Origin: Franconibacter pulveris DSM 19144 | GTDB lineage: Bacteria; Pseudomonadota; Gammaproteobacteria; Enterobacterales; Enterobacteriaceae | Length of the DNA: 53,546 nucleotides | Direction of reading: 5' to 3' | Assembly (NCBI GenBank): GCA_000621185.1 | Contig: JHYZ01000023.1 | Coordinates: 1-53,546 of the forward strand | Shown: positions 34,600-44,248 of the stretch, piece by piece | Position numbering within the stretch: position 1 is the stretch's first letter | Layout of the letters: every line of letters starts with the position of its first letter | The notes under the pieces: generated by a model | Databases searched by the model: none | The model's input: the letters and a program-made list of their open reading frames with translations, nothing else | Told to the model about the DNA's origin: nothing | Program-made: the position numbers and the translations under genes

Positions 34600-36933
34600 T
34601 TGGCGAACTCATCCTCTTTAAAACAAATTGTCACGGCCGCCCACTGGGGGCCGATGGTGGTGGAAACCGACGGTGAGACCGTCTTCTCCTCCACGGGCGC
34701 GCTTGAAACCCGCCACCCCAATTCCCTGCAAACGGCGGTGCCCGATCAGGTACACAGCAAAACCCGCGTGCGCTACCCGATGGCGCGTAAAGGCTTTCTC
34801 GCCTCGCCAGACAAACCGCAGGGCGTGCGCGGGCAGGATGAATTTGTTCGCATAAGCTGGGACGAGGCGCTCGCACTTATCCATCAACAGCATCAGCGTA
34901 TTCGTACCAGTTACGGTCCGTCGGCGATTTTCGCAGGCTCCTACGGCTGGCGTTCTAACGGCGTGCTGCACAAGGCGGCGACGCTGCTGCAGCGCTATAT
35001 GAGCCTTGCGGGCGGCTATACGGGTCATCTGGGCGACTATTCCACGGGCGCGGCGCAGGTGATAATGCCTTACGTGGTGGGCGGCAACGAGGTTTATCAA
35101 CAGCAGACCAGCTGGCCGCTGGTGCTTGAGCACAGCGAGGTGGTCGTGCTGTGGAGCGCTAACCCGCTCAATACGCTGAAAATCGCCTGGAACGCCTCGG
35201 ACGAGCAGGGCATCGGCTATTTCGAACAGCTGAAGAAGAGCGGCAAACGCATTTTCTGCATCGATCCGATGCGCTCGGAAACGGTGGAGTTTCTTGGCGA
35301 CAGCGTGACGTGGATTGCCCCGCATATGGGCACCGACGTGGCGCTGATGCTCGGCATCGCCCACACGCTGGTGGAGAATGGCTGGCAGGATCGGGCGTTT
35401 CTGGAACGCTGTACCCATGGTTATGAGATTTTCGCCGATTACCTTACCGGCAAAAGCGACGGAACGGCGAAAACGGCGGAGTGGGCCGCGGAAATTTGCG
35501 GCGTTGAGGCTGCCGCCATTCGTGAGCTGGCGCAGCTTTTCCATGAAAACCGCACCATGCTGATGGCGGGCTGGGGCATGCAGCGCCAGCAGTACGGCGA
35601 GCAGAAACACTGGATGCTGGTGACGCTTGCCGCCATGCTCGGGCAAATCGGCCTGCCGGGCGGCGGTTTTGGCCTCTCTTACCACTTCGCCAACGGCGGC
35701 AACCCGACGCGCCGCGCCGCGGTGCTCGCCTCTATGCAAGGCTCGCTGGCGGGCGGTGTGGATGCGGTGGACAAAATCCCGGTGGCGCGAATTGTCGAAG
35801 CGCTGGAAAACCCGGGCGGCGCTTACCATCACAACGGCGAACAGCGCACGTTTCCCGATATCCGCTTCATCTGGTGGGCGGGCGGCAGCAACTTTACCCA
35901 TCATCAGGATACCAACCGACTGATTAACGCCTGGCAGAAGCCGGAGCTGGTGGTGATTTCCGAATGCTTCTGGACGGGCGCGGCGAAGCACGCCGACATC
36001 GTGCTGCCCATCACCACCTCGTTTGAGCGCAACGACATGACCATGACCGGCGACTACAGCAACCAGCATCTGGTGCCGATGAAGCAGGTTGTGCCGCCGC
36101 AGTATGAAGCGCGTAATGATTTCGACGTTTTCGCCGCGCTCAGCGAACGGTGGGAAGAGGGCGGGCACGCGCGGTTTACCGAAGGCAAAACCGAGCTGGA
36201 ATGGCTGGAGACGTTTTATAACATCGCCAGCGAGCGCGGCGCGCAGCAGCAGGTGACGCTGCCGCCCTTCAACGATTTCTGGCAGGCGAACAATATTATC
36301 GAAATGCCGCAGAACCCGCAAAACGCTGAATTCATCCGCTTCGCCGCGTTTCGCGACGACCCGGCGGCAAACCCGCTTAAAACGCCAAGCGGCAAAATCG
36401 AGATCTATTCCGAGCGTATCGCCCGCTACGGCTACGCCGACTGCCCGCCGCACCCAACCTGGCTTGCGCCGGACGAATGGCAGGGCAACGCGCGGGAAGG
36501 GCAACTGCAGTTGCTTTCCGCGCACCCGGCGCACCGCCTGCACAGCCAGCTTAATTACGCGAAACTGCGCGATCGCTACGCGGTGGCCGGGCGCGAGCCG
36601 CTGACGCTGCATCCGCAGGACGCTAACGCGCGCGGCATTGAAGATGGCGACCTGGTGCGCGTATGGAACGAACGCGGCCAAGTGCTGGCGGGCGCGGTAG
36701 TCACCGACGGCATTAAGCCCGGCGTGATTTGCCTGCATCAGGGCGCATGGCCGGATCTCGATAAAACGGCGGACGGCATTTGCAAAAACGGCGCGGTTAA
36801 CGTGCTGACGCTGGATATTCCCTCTTCACGCCTTGCTAACGGCTGCGCCGGCAACACGACCCTTGTGTGGATGGAAAAATACCGGGGGCCTGCGCTTAGC
36901 GTAACGGCGTTTGATCCGCCCACCAGCGCATAA
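34600..36933 (+). CDS. bisC: Biotin sulfoxide reductase BisC
   Basis: A 777-residue molybdopterin (bis-MGD) oxidoreductase of the DMSO/TMAO reductase family, reducing biotin sulfoxide and methionine sulfoxide in the cytoplasm. No Tat signal is present, unlike Tor[13 protein letters not shown] places Ser148 as the molybdenum ligand. [33 protein letters not shown] and the C-terminal dinucleotide-binding domain follow. The start is a TTG with CAGGAG 7 bases upstream. A nearby ATG at 34580 is out of frame. The 3' end overlaps convergent yiaC by 38 bp. Confidence 0.93.
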   Translation: MANSSSLKQIVTAAHWGPMVVETDGETVFSSTGALETRHPNSLQTAVPDQVHSKTRVRYPMARKGFLASPDKPQGVRGQDEFVRISWDEALALIHQQHQRIRTSYGPSAIFAGSYGWRSNGVLHKAATLLQRYMSLAGGYTGHLGDYSTGAAQVIMPYVVGGNEVYQQQTSWPLVLEHSEVVVLWSANPLNTLKIAWNASDEQGIGYFEQLKKSGKRIFCIDPMRSETVEFLGDSVTWIAPHMGTDVALMLGIAHTLVENGWQDRAFLERCTHGYEIFADYLTGKSDGTAKTAEWAAEICGVEAAAIRELAQLFHENRTMLMAGWGMQRQQYGEQKHWMLVTLAAMLGQIGLPGGGFGLSYHFANGGNPTRRAAVLASMQGSLAGGVDAVDKIPVARIVEALENPGGAYHHNGEQRTFPDIRFIWWAGGSNFTHHQDTNRLINAWQKPELVVISECFWTGAAKHADIVLPITTSFERNDMTMTGDYSNQHLVPMKQVVPPQYEARNDFDVFAALSERWEEGGHARFTEGKTELEWLETFYNIASERGAQQQVTLPPFNDFWQANNIIEMPQNPQNAEFIRFAAFRDDPAANPLKTPSGKIEIYSERIARYGYADCPPHPTWLAPDEWQGNAREGQLQLLSAHPAHRLHSQLNYAKLRDRYAVAGREPLTLHPQDANARGIEDGDLVRVWNERGQVLAGAVVTDGIKPGVICLHQGAWPDLDKTADGICKNGAVNVLTLDIPSSRLANGCAGNTTLVWMEKYRGPALSVTAFDPPTSA

Positions 36934-37342
36934 TCCATGTCGGGTGGTGAGTCTCTTCCTGCCAGGCGCTCGCTTCAATGCGAAAGCCCTGCGCGTGATA
37001 GAACGTCACCGCCCGCTCGTTTTGCTGGTACACCTCAAGACTCAGGTTGTCGTAGCGCTGCTTAACATGGCTGAGCAGCGCGGCGCCGATACCTCTGCCA
37101 AGCTTGTCCGGCGCCACGAACAGCGCGCCGATAAACTGTTCGTCCAGCACGCTGATAAACCCCTCCGGCTCACCGTTACGCTCCGCAATCCAGGTTTGCG
37201 CCCGCGGCAGCCAGGCGTCGCGCACCATCGGCAGGCTTTCCAGCCAATACTCCGCCGGGATAAAAGGGTGCCCCATCGTCGTGCTGGCAAGCCACAGGGG
37301 CAGCAGCGTCGGAATATCGCGCTGGTTTCCCTCGCGGATCAT
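36896..37342 (-). CDS. yiaC: GNAT-family acetyltransferase YiaC
   Basis: A 148-residue GNAT-fold N-acetyltransferase close to E. coli YiaC, described as a lysine acetyltransferase. The acetyl-CoA loop is [27 protein letters not shown] near the N-terminus and [18 protein letters not shown] near the C-terminus are conserved. I chose [11 protein letters not shown], whose ATG overlaps the tag stop by 4 bp, over an upstream ATG inside tag. Its last 38 bases overlap bisC on the opposite strand. Confidence 0.91.
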   Translation of the reverse strand: MIREGNQRDIPTLLPLWLASTTMGHPFIPAEYWLESLPMVRDAWLPRAQTWIAERNGEPEGFISVLDEQFIGALFVAPDKLGRGIGAALLSHVKQRYDNLSLEVYQQNERAVTFYHAQGFRIEASAWQEETHHPTWIMRWWADQTPLR

Positions 37343-37902
37343 CGCTGATAGTCCGGGTGGCAAAAGCAGCCGGTGAGGTGATCGTTCACCAGCCCGCACG
37401 CCTGCATGAAGGCATAACAGGTGGTGGCGCCGACAAACTTAAAGCCGCGTTTTTTTAACGCTTTTGAGAGCGCTTCAGAGGTGGCGGTGCTGGCGGGTAC
37501 GTCAGCAAGGGTGGCGTAGTGGTTAATCTGCGGCTCGTTATTCACAAACGACCAGACGAATTTTGAAAATTTTTCTCCCTCGGCTTCCATTGCCATATAC
37601 GCCTTCGCGTTATTGATGATGGCCTCAATTTTGCCGCGATGGCGAATGATGCCCGGCTCCAGTAAAAGTTTTTCCACCTCTTCGGGTTGTATCAACGCAA
37701 CGGCTGAAGGATCAAAATCGTGAAAGCATCGACGGTAATGAACTCTTTTTTTCAGTACGGTGATCCACGAAAGGCCCGCCTGCTGTCCTTCCAGGCAAAG
37801 CATTTCAAAGAGTTTTTTACCGCTGGTTTGGGGTATGCCCCATTCTTTATCGTGATAATCAAGATAAAGGGGATCCTGGGTGACCCAACCGCAACGTTGC
37901 AT
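37339..37902 (-). CDS. tag: 3-methyladenine DNA glycosylase I Tag
   Basis: A 187-residue base-excision repair enzyme removing 3-methyladenine, identical in length to E. coli Tag. The catalytic Glu38 is in EMLCLEGQQAG. The zinc ligands Cys4, His17, His175 and Cys179 are all present (MQRCGW, DYHDKEW, NDHLTGC). It is translationally coupled to yiaC by an ATGA overlap. Confidence 0.96.
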   Translation of the reverse strand: MQRCGWVTQDPLYLDYHDKEWGIPQTSGKKLFEMLCLEGQQAGLSWITVLKKRVHYRRCFHDFDPSAVALIQPEEVEKLLLEPGIIRHRGKIEAIINNAKAYMAMEAEGEKFSKFVWSFVNNEPQINHYATLADVPASTATSEALSKALKKRGFKFVGATTCYAFMQACGLVNDHLTGCFCHPDYQR

Positions 37903-38055
37903 AAATACGTCCTCTGTTTCTGGTGAAGTAAAGTCTTGCTTAACCCTGCTTGACGTAGCGGATAAAGAGACAATAGTTAACTCAGGGTTATACGCAAATC
38001 CGTTTATAAAGCGAACAACAATACGCCGGAACCGGCTCTCTCCTGGAGTCGCCTG

Positions 38056-38766
38056 ATGATTATAACTTTACGCAGTGGGCGCCATGTTATTCAGCGCATG
38101 GCGTGGTTGTCGTGGTGTCTGGCTTTTTCACACACAGCGCAGGCCTGGCAACAAGAGTATATCGCTGAAGAGAGTTACACGCCTGGCTCGCAGCGTTATA
38201 CCTGGGATAATGACAGGCGGCCTAGCTACAACGATATTCTTGCTGAACGTATTGAGTCTTCGCAGCGTCAGGGCGACGCAGCGGGGCTCGCTATACTCTC
38301 GTACCAGGAGAGCGCGGCGGAACCGGCGACGCTGGGCGTAGGGTGGAATATTACCCTGCCGGCGCATATCTCCACCGGTCCGGTGGCAAGCTGGCGCTGG
38401 GACGGCAGCAACCCGGCCAGCTACAACGACTATGGCGATAGCGCCATCGCGGCGGGCAGCAGCGATAAGCTCTGGCACGCCAGCGTCAGCACCTTCGGCT
38501 GGCGCGTCGATTCGCGGCTCGGCTACCTGCGGCCCTGGGCGCAAATCAGCTATAACCAGCAGTACGGCGAAAATATCTGGAAAGCGCAGTCCGGCATGCA
38601 CATGACCACCTCCAGCAACCAGGACGGCAGTTGGATGGACGTGACGGTGGGCGCGGATATGCCCATTAACCGTCATATGGCGGCCTACGCTTCTCTTTCC
38701 CAGGCCGATGGCATGGCGGAAGGCGAGGTTTATTTATATAGCCTTGGGGTGAACGCGCGTTTTTAA
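38056..38766 (+). CDS. yhjY: Autotransporter-type beta-barrel protein YhjY
   Basis: A 236-residue outer-membrane protein. A signal peptide ends AHTAQA-like at HTAQAWQQEYI, and the rest resembles the C-terminal barrel of lipase/esterase autotransporters. Conserved stretches are HASVSTFGWRVDSRLGYLRP and WAQISYNQQYGENIWKAQSG, and the protein ends with phenylalanine (GVNARF), as barrel proteins do. There is no passenger domain. It matches E. coli YhjY, also next to tag, whose function is unknown. The ATG at 38056 follows CTGGAG; 38098 is an alternative start. Confidence 0.9.
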   Translation: MIITLRSGRHVIQRMAWLSWCLAFSHTAQAWQQEYIAEESYTPGSQRYTWDNDRRPSYNDILAERIESSQRQGDAAGLAILSYQESAAEPATLGVGWNITLPAHISTGPVASWRWDGSNPASYNDYGDSAIAAGSSDKLWHASVSTFGWRVDSRLGYLRPWAQISYNQQYGENIWKAQSGMHMTTSSNQDGSWMDVTVGADMPINRHMAAYASLSQADGMAEGEVYLYSLGVNARF

Positions 38767-39262
38767 ACGCTTAACGCGCGCCGGTCTCATCCAGCGCCTC
38801 TGGGTGATAAGCAGCACATGTCGGGCATCCTTGTCCGCCATATCACCTGTAAGTGGATATTGCTGAGGAAATCAGCGTTCGCTCCGAAGAGAGGCGTCAG
38901 CATGCCCTGCGGTCGTCGGGGCGTCACCATTCGCATAAAAGCGTGGAAAATGGTTCGCAAACTTTTTTCCGTGTTACGAAGAGCGTACGAGATGGCATCA
39001 ACCTGACTTCATTTTTGTTACCTGTATCACAACATCATTTTACCTTTTGTTTACTGAAATGGCGCGGCTTATAAAGGAAGTGTGTACTCACATACAAAAT
39101 TTCTTTCAAAGCGCATCGCAAGATTCAAGGCCATTCATTCCTCCTGACAGGCATTTCATTCCCCCCTGACTGCATTTCATGCCGTTTTCGATCCGCCATG
39201 AAATGCGCTTCGCTATTGTTTGAGGCAGTTAACTTCCTTAATTTTTCTGCGGGATTTCTGCC
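38767..39262. promoter_or_regulatory. yhjY-yhjX intergenic region with YpdB/PyrR direct repeat
   Basis: This 496-bp gap holds the yhjX promoter region. The direct repeat GGCATTTCAT (39150-39159), an 11-bp spacer, then TGCATTTCAT (39171-39180) reproduces the arrangement bound by the pyruvate-responsive regulator YpdB (PyrR) upstream of E. coli yhjX. An inverted third copy (ATGAAATGC, 39198-39206) follows. The left part (38767-39100) has only a weak 73-codon open stretch without support. Confidence 0.8.
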
Positions 39263-40465
39263 ATGAACACATCACTTAACCACCGTACCCGCTGGCTAAC
39301 GCTGGTTGGCACCATTGTGACCCAGTTCGCGCTGGGTTCCGTTTATACCTGGAGCCTGTTTAACAGCTCCCTGTCGCAGAAGCTGGATGCGCCTGTCAGC
39401 CAGGTGGCGTTCTCTTTCGGCCTGCTAAGCCTGGGGCTTGCGCTCTCTTCCTCCGTCGCCGGGAAACTGCAGGAGCGTTTCGGCGTGAAGCGGGTCACGA
39501 TGGCCTCTGGCGTGCTGCTGGGGCTTGGTCTGTTTCTGACCGCGCACTCAAATAACCTGATGATGCTCTGGCTGAGCGCGGGCGTGTTGGTGGGGCTTGC
39601 GGACGGCGCCGGTTATCTGCTGACGCTCTCCAACTGCGTGAAATGGTTCCCGGAGCGCAAAGGGCTTATCTCTGCGTTTTCCATTGGATCTTACGGTCTG
39701 GGCAGCCTCGGTTTTAAATTTATCGACAGCCATCTGCTGGCGACCGTCGGCCTTGAGCACACCTTTATCATCTGGGGCGCGCTGGTGATGGTGATGATTG
39801 TGGCGGGCGCTACGCTGATGGTTGATGCGCCGAAACAGCCGGTGGTTAACGCAAGCGGCGTGAGCGAAAAAGATTTCACACTGGCGGAATCGATGCGCAA
39901 ACCGCAGTACTGGATGCTGGCGGTCATGTTCCTTACCGCCTGCATGAGTGGCCTGTATGTGATTGGCGTGGCGAAAGATATCGCTCAGGGGATGGTGCGT
40001 CTGGACGCGGCGACCGCCGCAAACGCCGTAACGGTGATTTCTATTGCTAACCTTTCGGGCCGTCTGGTGCTCGGCATCCTCTCCGATAAAATCTCCCGCA
40101 TCCGCGTGATTACGCTCGGCCAGGTTATCTCGCTGGTAGGGATGGCGGCGCTGCTTTTCGCTCCGCTCAATGAAATGACCTTCTTTGCCGCTATCGCCTG
40201 CGTGGCCTTTAACTTCGGCGGCACGATTACCGTTTACCCGTCGCTGGTGAGTGAATTCTTTGGCCTGAATAACCTCGCCAAAAACTACGGCGTGATTTAT
40301 CTCGGCTTCGGTATCGGCAGCATTGTAGGCTCGGTGATCGCCTCGCTGTTTGGCGGCTTCTATGTCACCTTCTGCGTGATTTTCGCTCTGCTGATTGTCT
40401 CGCTGGCGCTCTCCACCACTATCCGCCAGCCGCAGCGTGAAGCGCTGAAACACGCCCACGCATAA
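39263..40465 (+). CDS. yhjX: Pyruvate-induced MFS transporter YhjX
   Basis: A 400-residue, 12-segment transporter of the oxalate/formate antiporter (OFA) family. It matches E. coli YhjX almost throughout (ALGSVYTWSLFNSSL, WFPERKGLISAFSIGSYG, NNLAKNYGVIYLGFG). In E. coli it is the main target of the YpdA/YpdB system and is induced by pyruvate. The preserved YpdB repeat indicates the same control here. A terminator follows. Confidence 0.95.
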   Translation: MNTSLNHRTRWLTLVGTIVTQFALGSVYTWSLFNSSLSQKLDAPVSQVAFSFGLLSLGLALSSSVAGKLQERFGVKRVTMASGVLLGLGLFLTAHSNNLMMLWLSAGVLVGLADGAGYLLTLSNCVKWFPERKGLISAFSIGSYGLGSLGFKFIDSHLLATVGLEHTFIIWGALVMVMIVAGATLMVDAPKQPVVNASGVSEKDFTLAESMRKPQYWMLAVMFLTACMSGLYVIGVAKDIAQGMVRLDAATAANAVTVISIANLSGRLVLGILSDKISRIRVITLGQVISLVGMAALLFAPLNEMTFFAAIACVAFNFGGTITVYPSLVSEFFGLNNLAKNYGVIYLGFGIGSIVGSVIASLFGGFYVTFCVIFALLIVSLALSTTIRQPQREALKHAHA

Positions 40466-40481
40466 CCTTGCCCTGACCTAT

Positions 40482-40510
40482 GCCGCCGCGCCTGCGTGGC
40501 GGCTTTTTTA
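40482..40510 (+). terminator. Terminator after yhjX
   Basis: GCCGCC (40482-40487) pairs with GGCGGC (40498-40503) within a slightly longer imperfect stem, followed by a run of T. It separates yhjX from ohr. Confidence 0.75.
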
Positions 40511-40583
40511 TTTGTAACGGCTAACAAGACCCCGGCGCATTGCGTCTATCCTTTGATAACACTCACAACAGAAGGAGAAAGCC

Positions 40584-41012
40584 ATGTCCTTAGAAAAAGT
40601 GGTCTACCGCGCCAAAGCGAAAGCGACCGGTGGCCGTGATGGTCGTGCAACCTCTGATGATGGCGTACTTGATGTGAAGCTTGGCGTGCCGAAAGAGATG
40701 GGCGGTATGGGCGGCCAGGTGACTAACCCGGAGCAGCTTTTTGCGGCAGGGTACTCCGCGTGCTTCCTGGGTGCGCTAAAGCATGTCGCCGCGCAGGAGA
40801 AGAAAACCGTGCCGCAGGATGCCTTTATCGAAGGTCAGGTAGGCATCGGCCCCTTACCGACCGGTTTTGGCATTGAAGCGCAGCTGGATATTCATCTGCC
40901 GGGCATGGATCGGGGCGAAGCGGAAGCGCTGGTGCAAAAGGCGCATATCGTCTGTCCGTATTCCAACGCCACTCGCGGCAATATTGATGTGAAGCTTAAC
41001 GTCATTACCTGA
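40584..41012 (+). CDS. ohr: Organic hydroperoxide resistance protein Ohr
   Basis: A 142-residue Ohr/OsmC-family thiol peroxidase that detoxifies organic hydroperoxides in the cytoplasm. The two catalytic cysteines are Cys60 ([13 protein letters not shown]) and Cys124 ([13 protein letters not shown]). [18 protein letters not shown] is the characteristic stretch that places it in Ohr rather than OsmC. The start has GAAGGAG 6 bases upstream. No ohrR is adjacent, although ohr is often next to its MarR-type repressor. An imperfect hairpin near 41054-41078 may terminate it. Confidence 0.94.
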   Translation: MSLEKVVYRAKAKATGGRDGRATSDDGVLDVKLGVPKEMGGMGGQVTNPEQLFAAGYSACFLGALKHVAAQEKKTVPQDAFIEGQVGIGPLPTGFGIEAQLDIHLPGMDRGEAEALVQKAHIVCPYSNATRGNIDVKLNVIT

Positions 41013-41096
41013 TTTGCTCGCTTCTTGACCGTTTGTGACAGCCTGTTTCCGGCCCGGGTATTTTGTAAATATCCGGGTCTGCCCGCGTAATTTTTC

Positions 41097-41123
41097 TAAC
41101 TTTTTCCCGCCGCTATGGTCTAC
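41097..41123 (+). promoter_or_regulatory. Possible sigma-E promoter of eptB
   Basis: TAACTT (41097-41102), a 16-bp spacer and TCTAC (41119-41123) resemble the sigma-E pattern GGAACTT-N16-TCTGA. E. coli eptB is known to be sigma-E dependent. The match is imperfect in the first two bases of the -35. Confidence 0.4.
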
Positions 41124-41233
41124 TAGCGCACGTCTGAGATAAGAATCTGTCGATTCCTCTTGTTTTTTACGTATGAGTTTTCTCTTTGAACGAGGGAAAG
41201 CGTTATTGCACCTGTGTTGCCGGGGCGGCTTGC

Positions 41234-42913
41234 ATGAGATATATCCTCTCAATGACGCAGCAGAAAGTCAGCTTTCTGCTCGCGCTCTATATTGGTCTTT
41301 TTTTCAACTGCGCGGTGTTTTACCGTCGCTTTGATGGATATGCGCAGGATTTCACTGCCTGGAAGGGAATTTCCGCCGTGGTCGAACTGTTCGCGACCGT
41401 TTTAGTTACCTTTTTCCTGCTACGCGTGCTTTCCTTATTTGGCCGGCGCGTATGGCGTATTCTCACAACGCTTATCGTGCTGTTTTCCGCCGCCGCCAGT
41501 TATTACATGACGTTCCTGAACGTGGTGATTGGCTATGGCATCATCGCCTCGGTAATGACCACGGATATCGACCTCTCAAAAGAGGTGGTGGGCTGGCAGT
41601 TCTTCGTCTGGATGATTGCCGTCAGCGCGCTGCCGATGGTGCTTATCTGGCGCAACCGCTGCAGCTTTACTCTGTTACGCCAGCTGCGCAGCCGTGAGCA
41701 GCGTTTGCGCAGCGCCATTGTGGTGGTGGTGGCTGGCGTGCTTGTCTGGGCGCCGATTCGCCTGCTCGACCTGCATCAAAAAAATGTGGAACGTACCTCC
41801 GGCGTGGATATGCCGAGCTACGGCGGCGTGGTGGCGAACTCCTACCTGCCCTCTAACTGGCTTTCAGCGCTGGGTTTGTACGCCTGGGCGCAGGTGGATG
41901 AATCAAGCGACAATAAATCGCTGATGAACCCGGCGAAGAAATTTACGTACGACGCCCCAAAGGGCATTGATGATACGTACGTCGTGTTCATTATTGGTGA
42001 AACCACGCGCTGGGATCACATGGGCATGCTCGGTTACGACCGCGACACCACGCCGAAACTCGCGCAGGAGAAAAACCTGGCGGCGTTCCGCGGCGAGTCG
42101 TGCGATACGGCAACCAAGCTCTCCCTGCGCTGCATGTTTGTGCGCGAAGGCGGAGCGGAAGATAACCCGCAACGTACCCTGAAAGAGCAGAACATTTTTG
42201 CGGTGCTTAAACAGCTCGGTTTTAGCTCCGATCTCTATGCCATGCAGAGTGAGATGTGGTTCTACAGCAACACCATGGCGGATAACATTTCGTACCGCGA
42301 GCAGATTGGCGCCGAGCCGCGTAACCGCGGCAAGCAGGTCGATGACATGCTGCTGGTGGAAGAGATGCAAAACTCGCTGAGTGAGCATCAGAAGGGCAAG
42401 CACATCGTTATTTTGCATACCAAAGGGTCGCACTATAACTATGTGCAGCGCTATCCGCGCAGCTTCGCTCGCTGGCAGCCGGAGTGCATGGGCGTAGACA
42501 GCAAGTGCAGCAAGCAGGAGCTGATTAACGCCTACGATAACTCGGTGCTCTATGTTGACAGCTTTATCTCGAAGGTGATTGACCAGGTGCGCGATAAGAA
42601 GGCCATCGTCTTTTACGCCGCTGACCATGGCGAATCGATCAACGAGAAAGAGCATCTGCACGGTACGCCGCGCAACATTGCGCCGCCGGAACAGTTCCGC
42701 GTGCCGATGATGGTCTGGATGTCGGATAGCTATCTGGCGGAGCCGGAGCACGCGCGCGCTTTCGCCCAGCTTAAAAAGCAGGCGCAGGATAAGACCGCGC
42801 ACCGCCACGTTGAGCTTTACGACACCATTATGGGGTGCCTGGGTTACACCTCGCCGGACGGCGGAATCAACCAGAACAACAACTGGTGCCGCGCTCCCGC
42901 GACGCAGAAATAG
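41234..42913 (+). CDS. eptB: Kdo2-lipid A phosphoethanolamine transferase EptB
   Basis: A 559-residue inner-membrane enzyme with five N-terminal membrane segments and a periplasmic alkaline-phosphatase-like catalytic domain from about residue 230. It adds phosphoethanolamine to the outer Kdo of lipopolysaccharide. VVFIIGETTRWDHMGMLGY holds the metal-binding glutamate and the nucleophile threonine. VFYAADHGESINEKEHLHGT contributes further metal ligands. It matches E. coli EptB, slightly shorter at the C-terminus. I chose MRYILSMTQQ over an upstream ATG. Confidence 0.95.
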   Translation: MRYILSMTQQKVSFLLALYIGLFFNCAVFYRRFDGYAQDFTAWKGISAVVELFATVLVTFFLLRVLSLFGRRVWRILTTLIVLFSAAASYYMTFLNVVIGYGIIASVMTTDIDLSKEVVGWQFFVWMIAVSALPMVLIWRNRCSFTLLRQLRSREQRLRSAIVVVVAGVLVWAPIRLLDLHQKNVERTSGVDMPSYGGVVANSYLPSNWLSALGLYAWAQVDESSDNKSLMNPAKKFTYDAPKGIDDTYVVFIIGETTRWDHMGMLGYDRDTTPKLAQEKNLAAFRGESCDTATKLSLRCMFVREGGAEDNPQRTLKEQNIFAVLKQLGFSSDLYAMQSEMWFYSNTMADNISYREQIGAEPRNRGKQVDDMLLVEEMQNSLSEHQKGKHIVILHTKGSHYNYVQRYPRSFARWQPECMGVDSKCSKQELINAYDNSVLYVDSFISKVIDQVRDKKAIVFYAADHGESINEKEHLHGTPRNIAPPEQFRVPMMVWMSDSYLAEPEHARAFAQLKKQAQDKTAHRHVELYDTIMGCLGYTSPDGGINQNNNWCRAPATQK

Positions 42914-42930
42914 CCAGCGGCGCTGGCTTT
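42912..42930 (+). terminator. Weak terminator after eptB
   Basis: AGCCAGC (42912-42918) pairs with GCTGGCT (42922-42928), overlapping the eptB stop codon. Only a short T run follows, so it is probably inefficient. Confidence 0.45.
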
Positions 42931-42963
42931 CCAGGCGATCGCGTGGCTTTTTTAAATAAGGTA

Positions 42964-43000
42964 TTGACGCTGGGTTAGCACGGCAGTAATATGCGCCCCG
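42964..43000 (+). promoter_or_regulatory. tRNA-Pro promoter with GC-rich discriminator
   Basis: TTGACG (42964-42969), a 17-bp spacer and TAATAT (42987-42992) form a strong sigma-70 promoter 12 bases before the mature tRNA. GCGCCCCG follows the -10, the discriminator type of stringently controlled stable RNA genes. Confidence 0.85.
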
Positions 43001-43004
43001 CATT

Positions 43005-43459
<455 letters not shown>

Positions 43460-44248
43460 TCGCGCTTTTATCTCAAGCGGCGAATAAAGCCGCCAATAAA
43501 ACAGGCGGCGAGACTTAACCGCGAAAAAATCATTTTCATTCTCTTTTTTAATAAACGCTATTTGCCAGATTTTGGCGTTATTTAAACAGAGCGAAGAAAG
43601 CCTCATTTTAAATAGGCTATTTTTGTTTCTTTTATCTTTTAGTCCAACGCGCCAGCACGCAACGCATCCGTTCATAAAAAGCAGTTTTTAACCAAACGGC
43701 AGATGGCGACGAGGGACTCTATTTTTTGCGGCGCCCTGACGGTTTTGTGAGATATTCCATTGAAAATTGTTATGAAAAAGGGTGGATACTTTTCCCTCCG
43801 CTTATAGATCCTGCCAGCATTTTTAGCTGAAGCGCTTCATGTTTGCAGCATGAATCGTTCATTACTTCGCCAGCTCGCCACTAATTTTACAGAAATGGCG
43901 CAAACCATAACCGCTGGATGTTGCAAGTTATTAAGAGGATTATCCTGGCATCGGGGTAGTAGCATAAATTTCCCTGCTGGAAATAGCGGCTTGAACTTTT
44001 TTTAATCTTTGTTTGTTGTTTCTCACCCCGCTTGTAAATCCCGGTGACCTGTATTGACGTTTTCCTAATCTGTTGACAGATTGTAGGGCGTGAGGGGCCC
44101 TTTACGGACAAAATGCACTGCTTCCTGGTCAACCTTACGAAAGGAATCCCCATCCTCACAACGCCCAGCGGGCACCCCGATCGGACCGGGTAAAAAACAA
44201 AAAAAGGTCTGACGGATAACACAACACCCACCACATTGGAGCAGAAGA
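43460..44248. promoter_or_regulatory. Long dppA upstream region with candidate promoter, Cra-like palindrome and GcvB target
   Basis: No gene is supported in these 789 bases, and the first 400 are AT-rich. A perfect palindrome TGAAGCGCTTCA lies at 43828-43839. A possible promoter is TTGACG (44054-44059), 17 bases, CAGATT (44077-44082); it would start transcription about 160 bases before dppA, as in E. coli. The CA-rich stretch AACACAACACCCACCACA (44218-44235) just before the ribosome site matches the type of target that the small RNA GcvB binds in enterobacterial dppA mRNA. Confidence 0.5.

Noticed and set aside
34580-34602. ATG start for bisC at 34580
   Set aside because: It is out of frame with BisC. 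The TTG at 34600 has a well-placed CAGGAG and the expected protein length.
34618-36738. A 706-codon open frame on the minus strand inside bisC
   Set aside because: It is antisense to a complete, well-matched BisC in GC-rich DNA. Its translation is rich in Arg, His and Ala with no recognisable domain, typical of a shadow frame.
38853-39074. A 73-codon open frame between yhjY and yhjX
   Set aside because: No good ribosome site, no recognisable sequence and low-information composition. It lies in the regulatory gap of yhjX.
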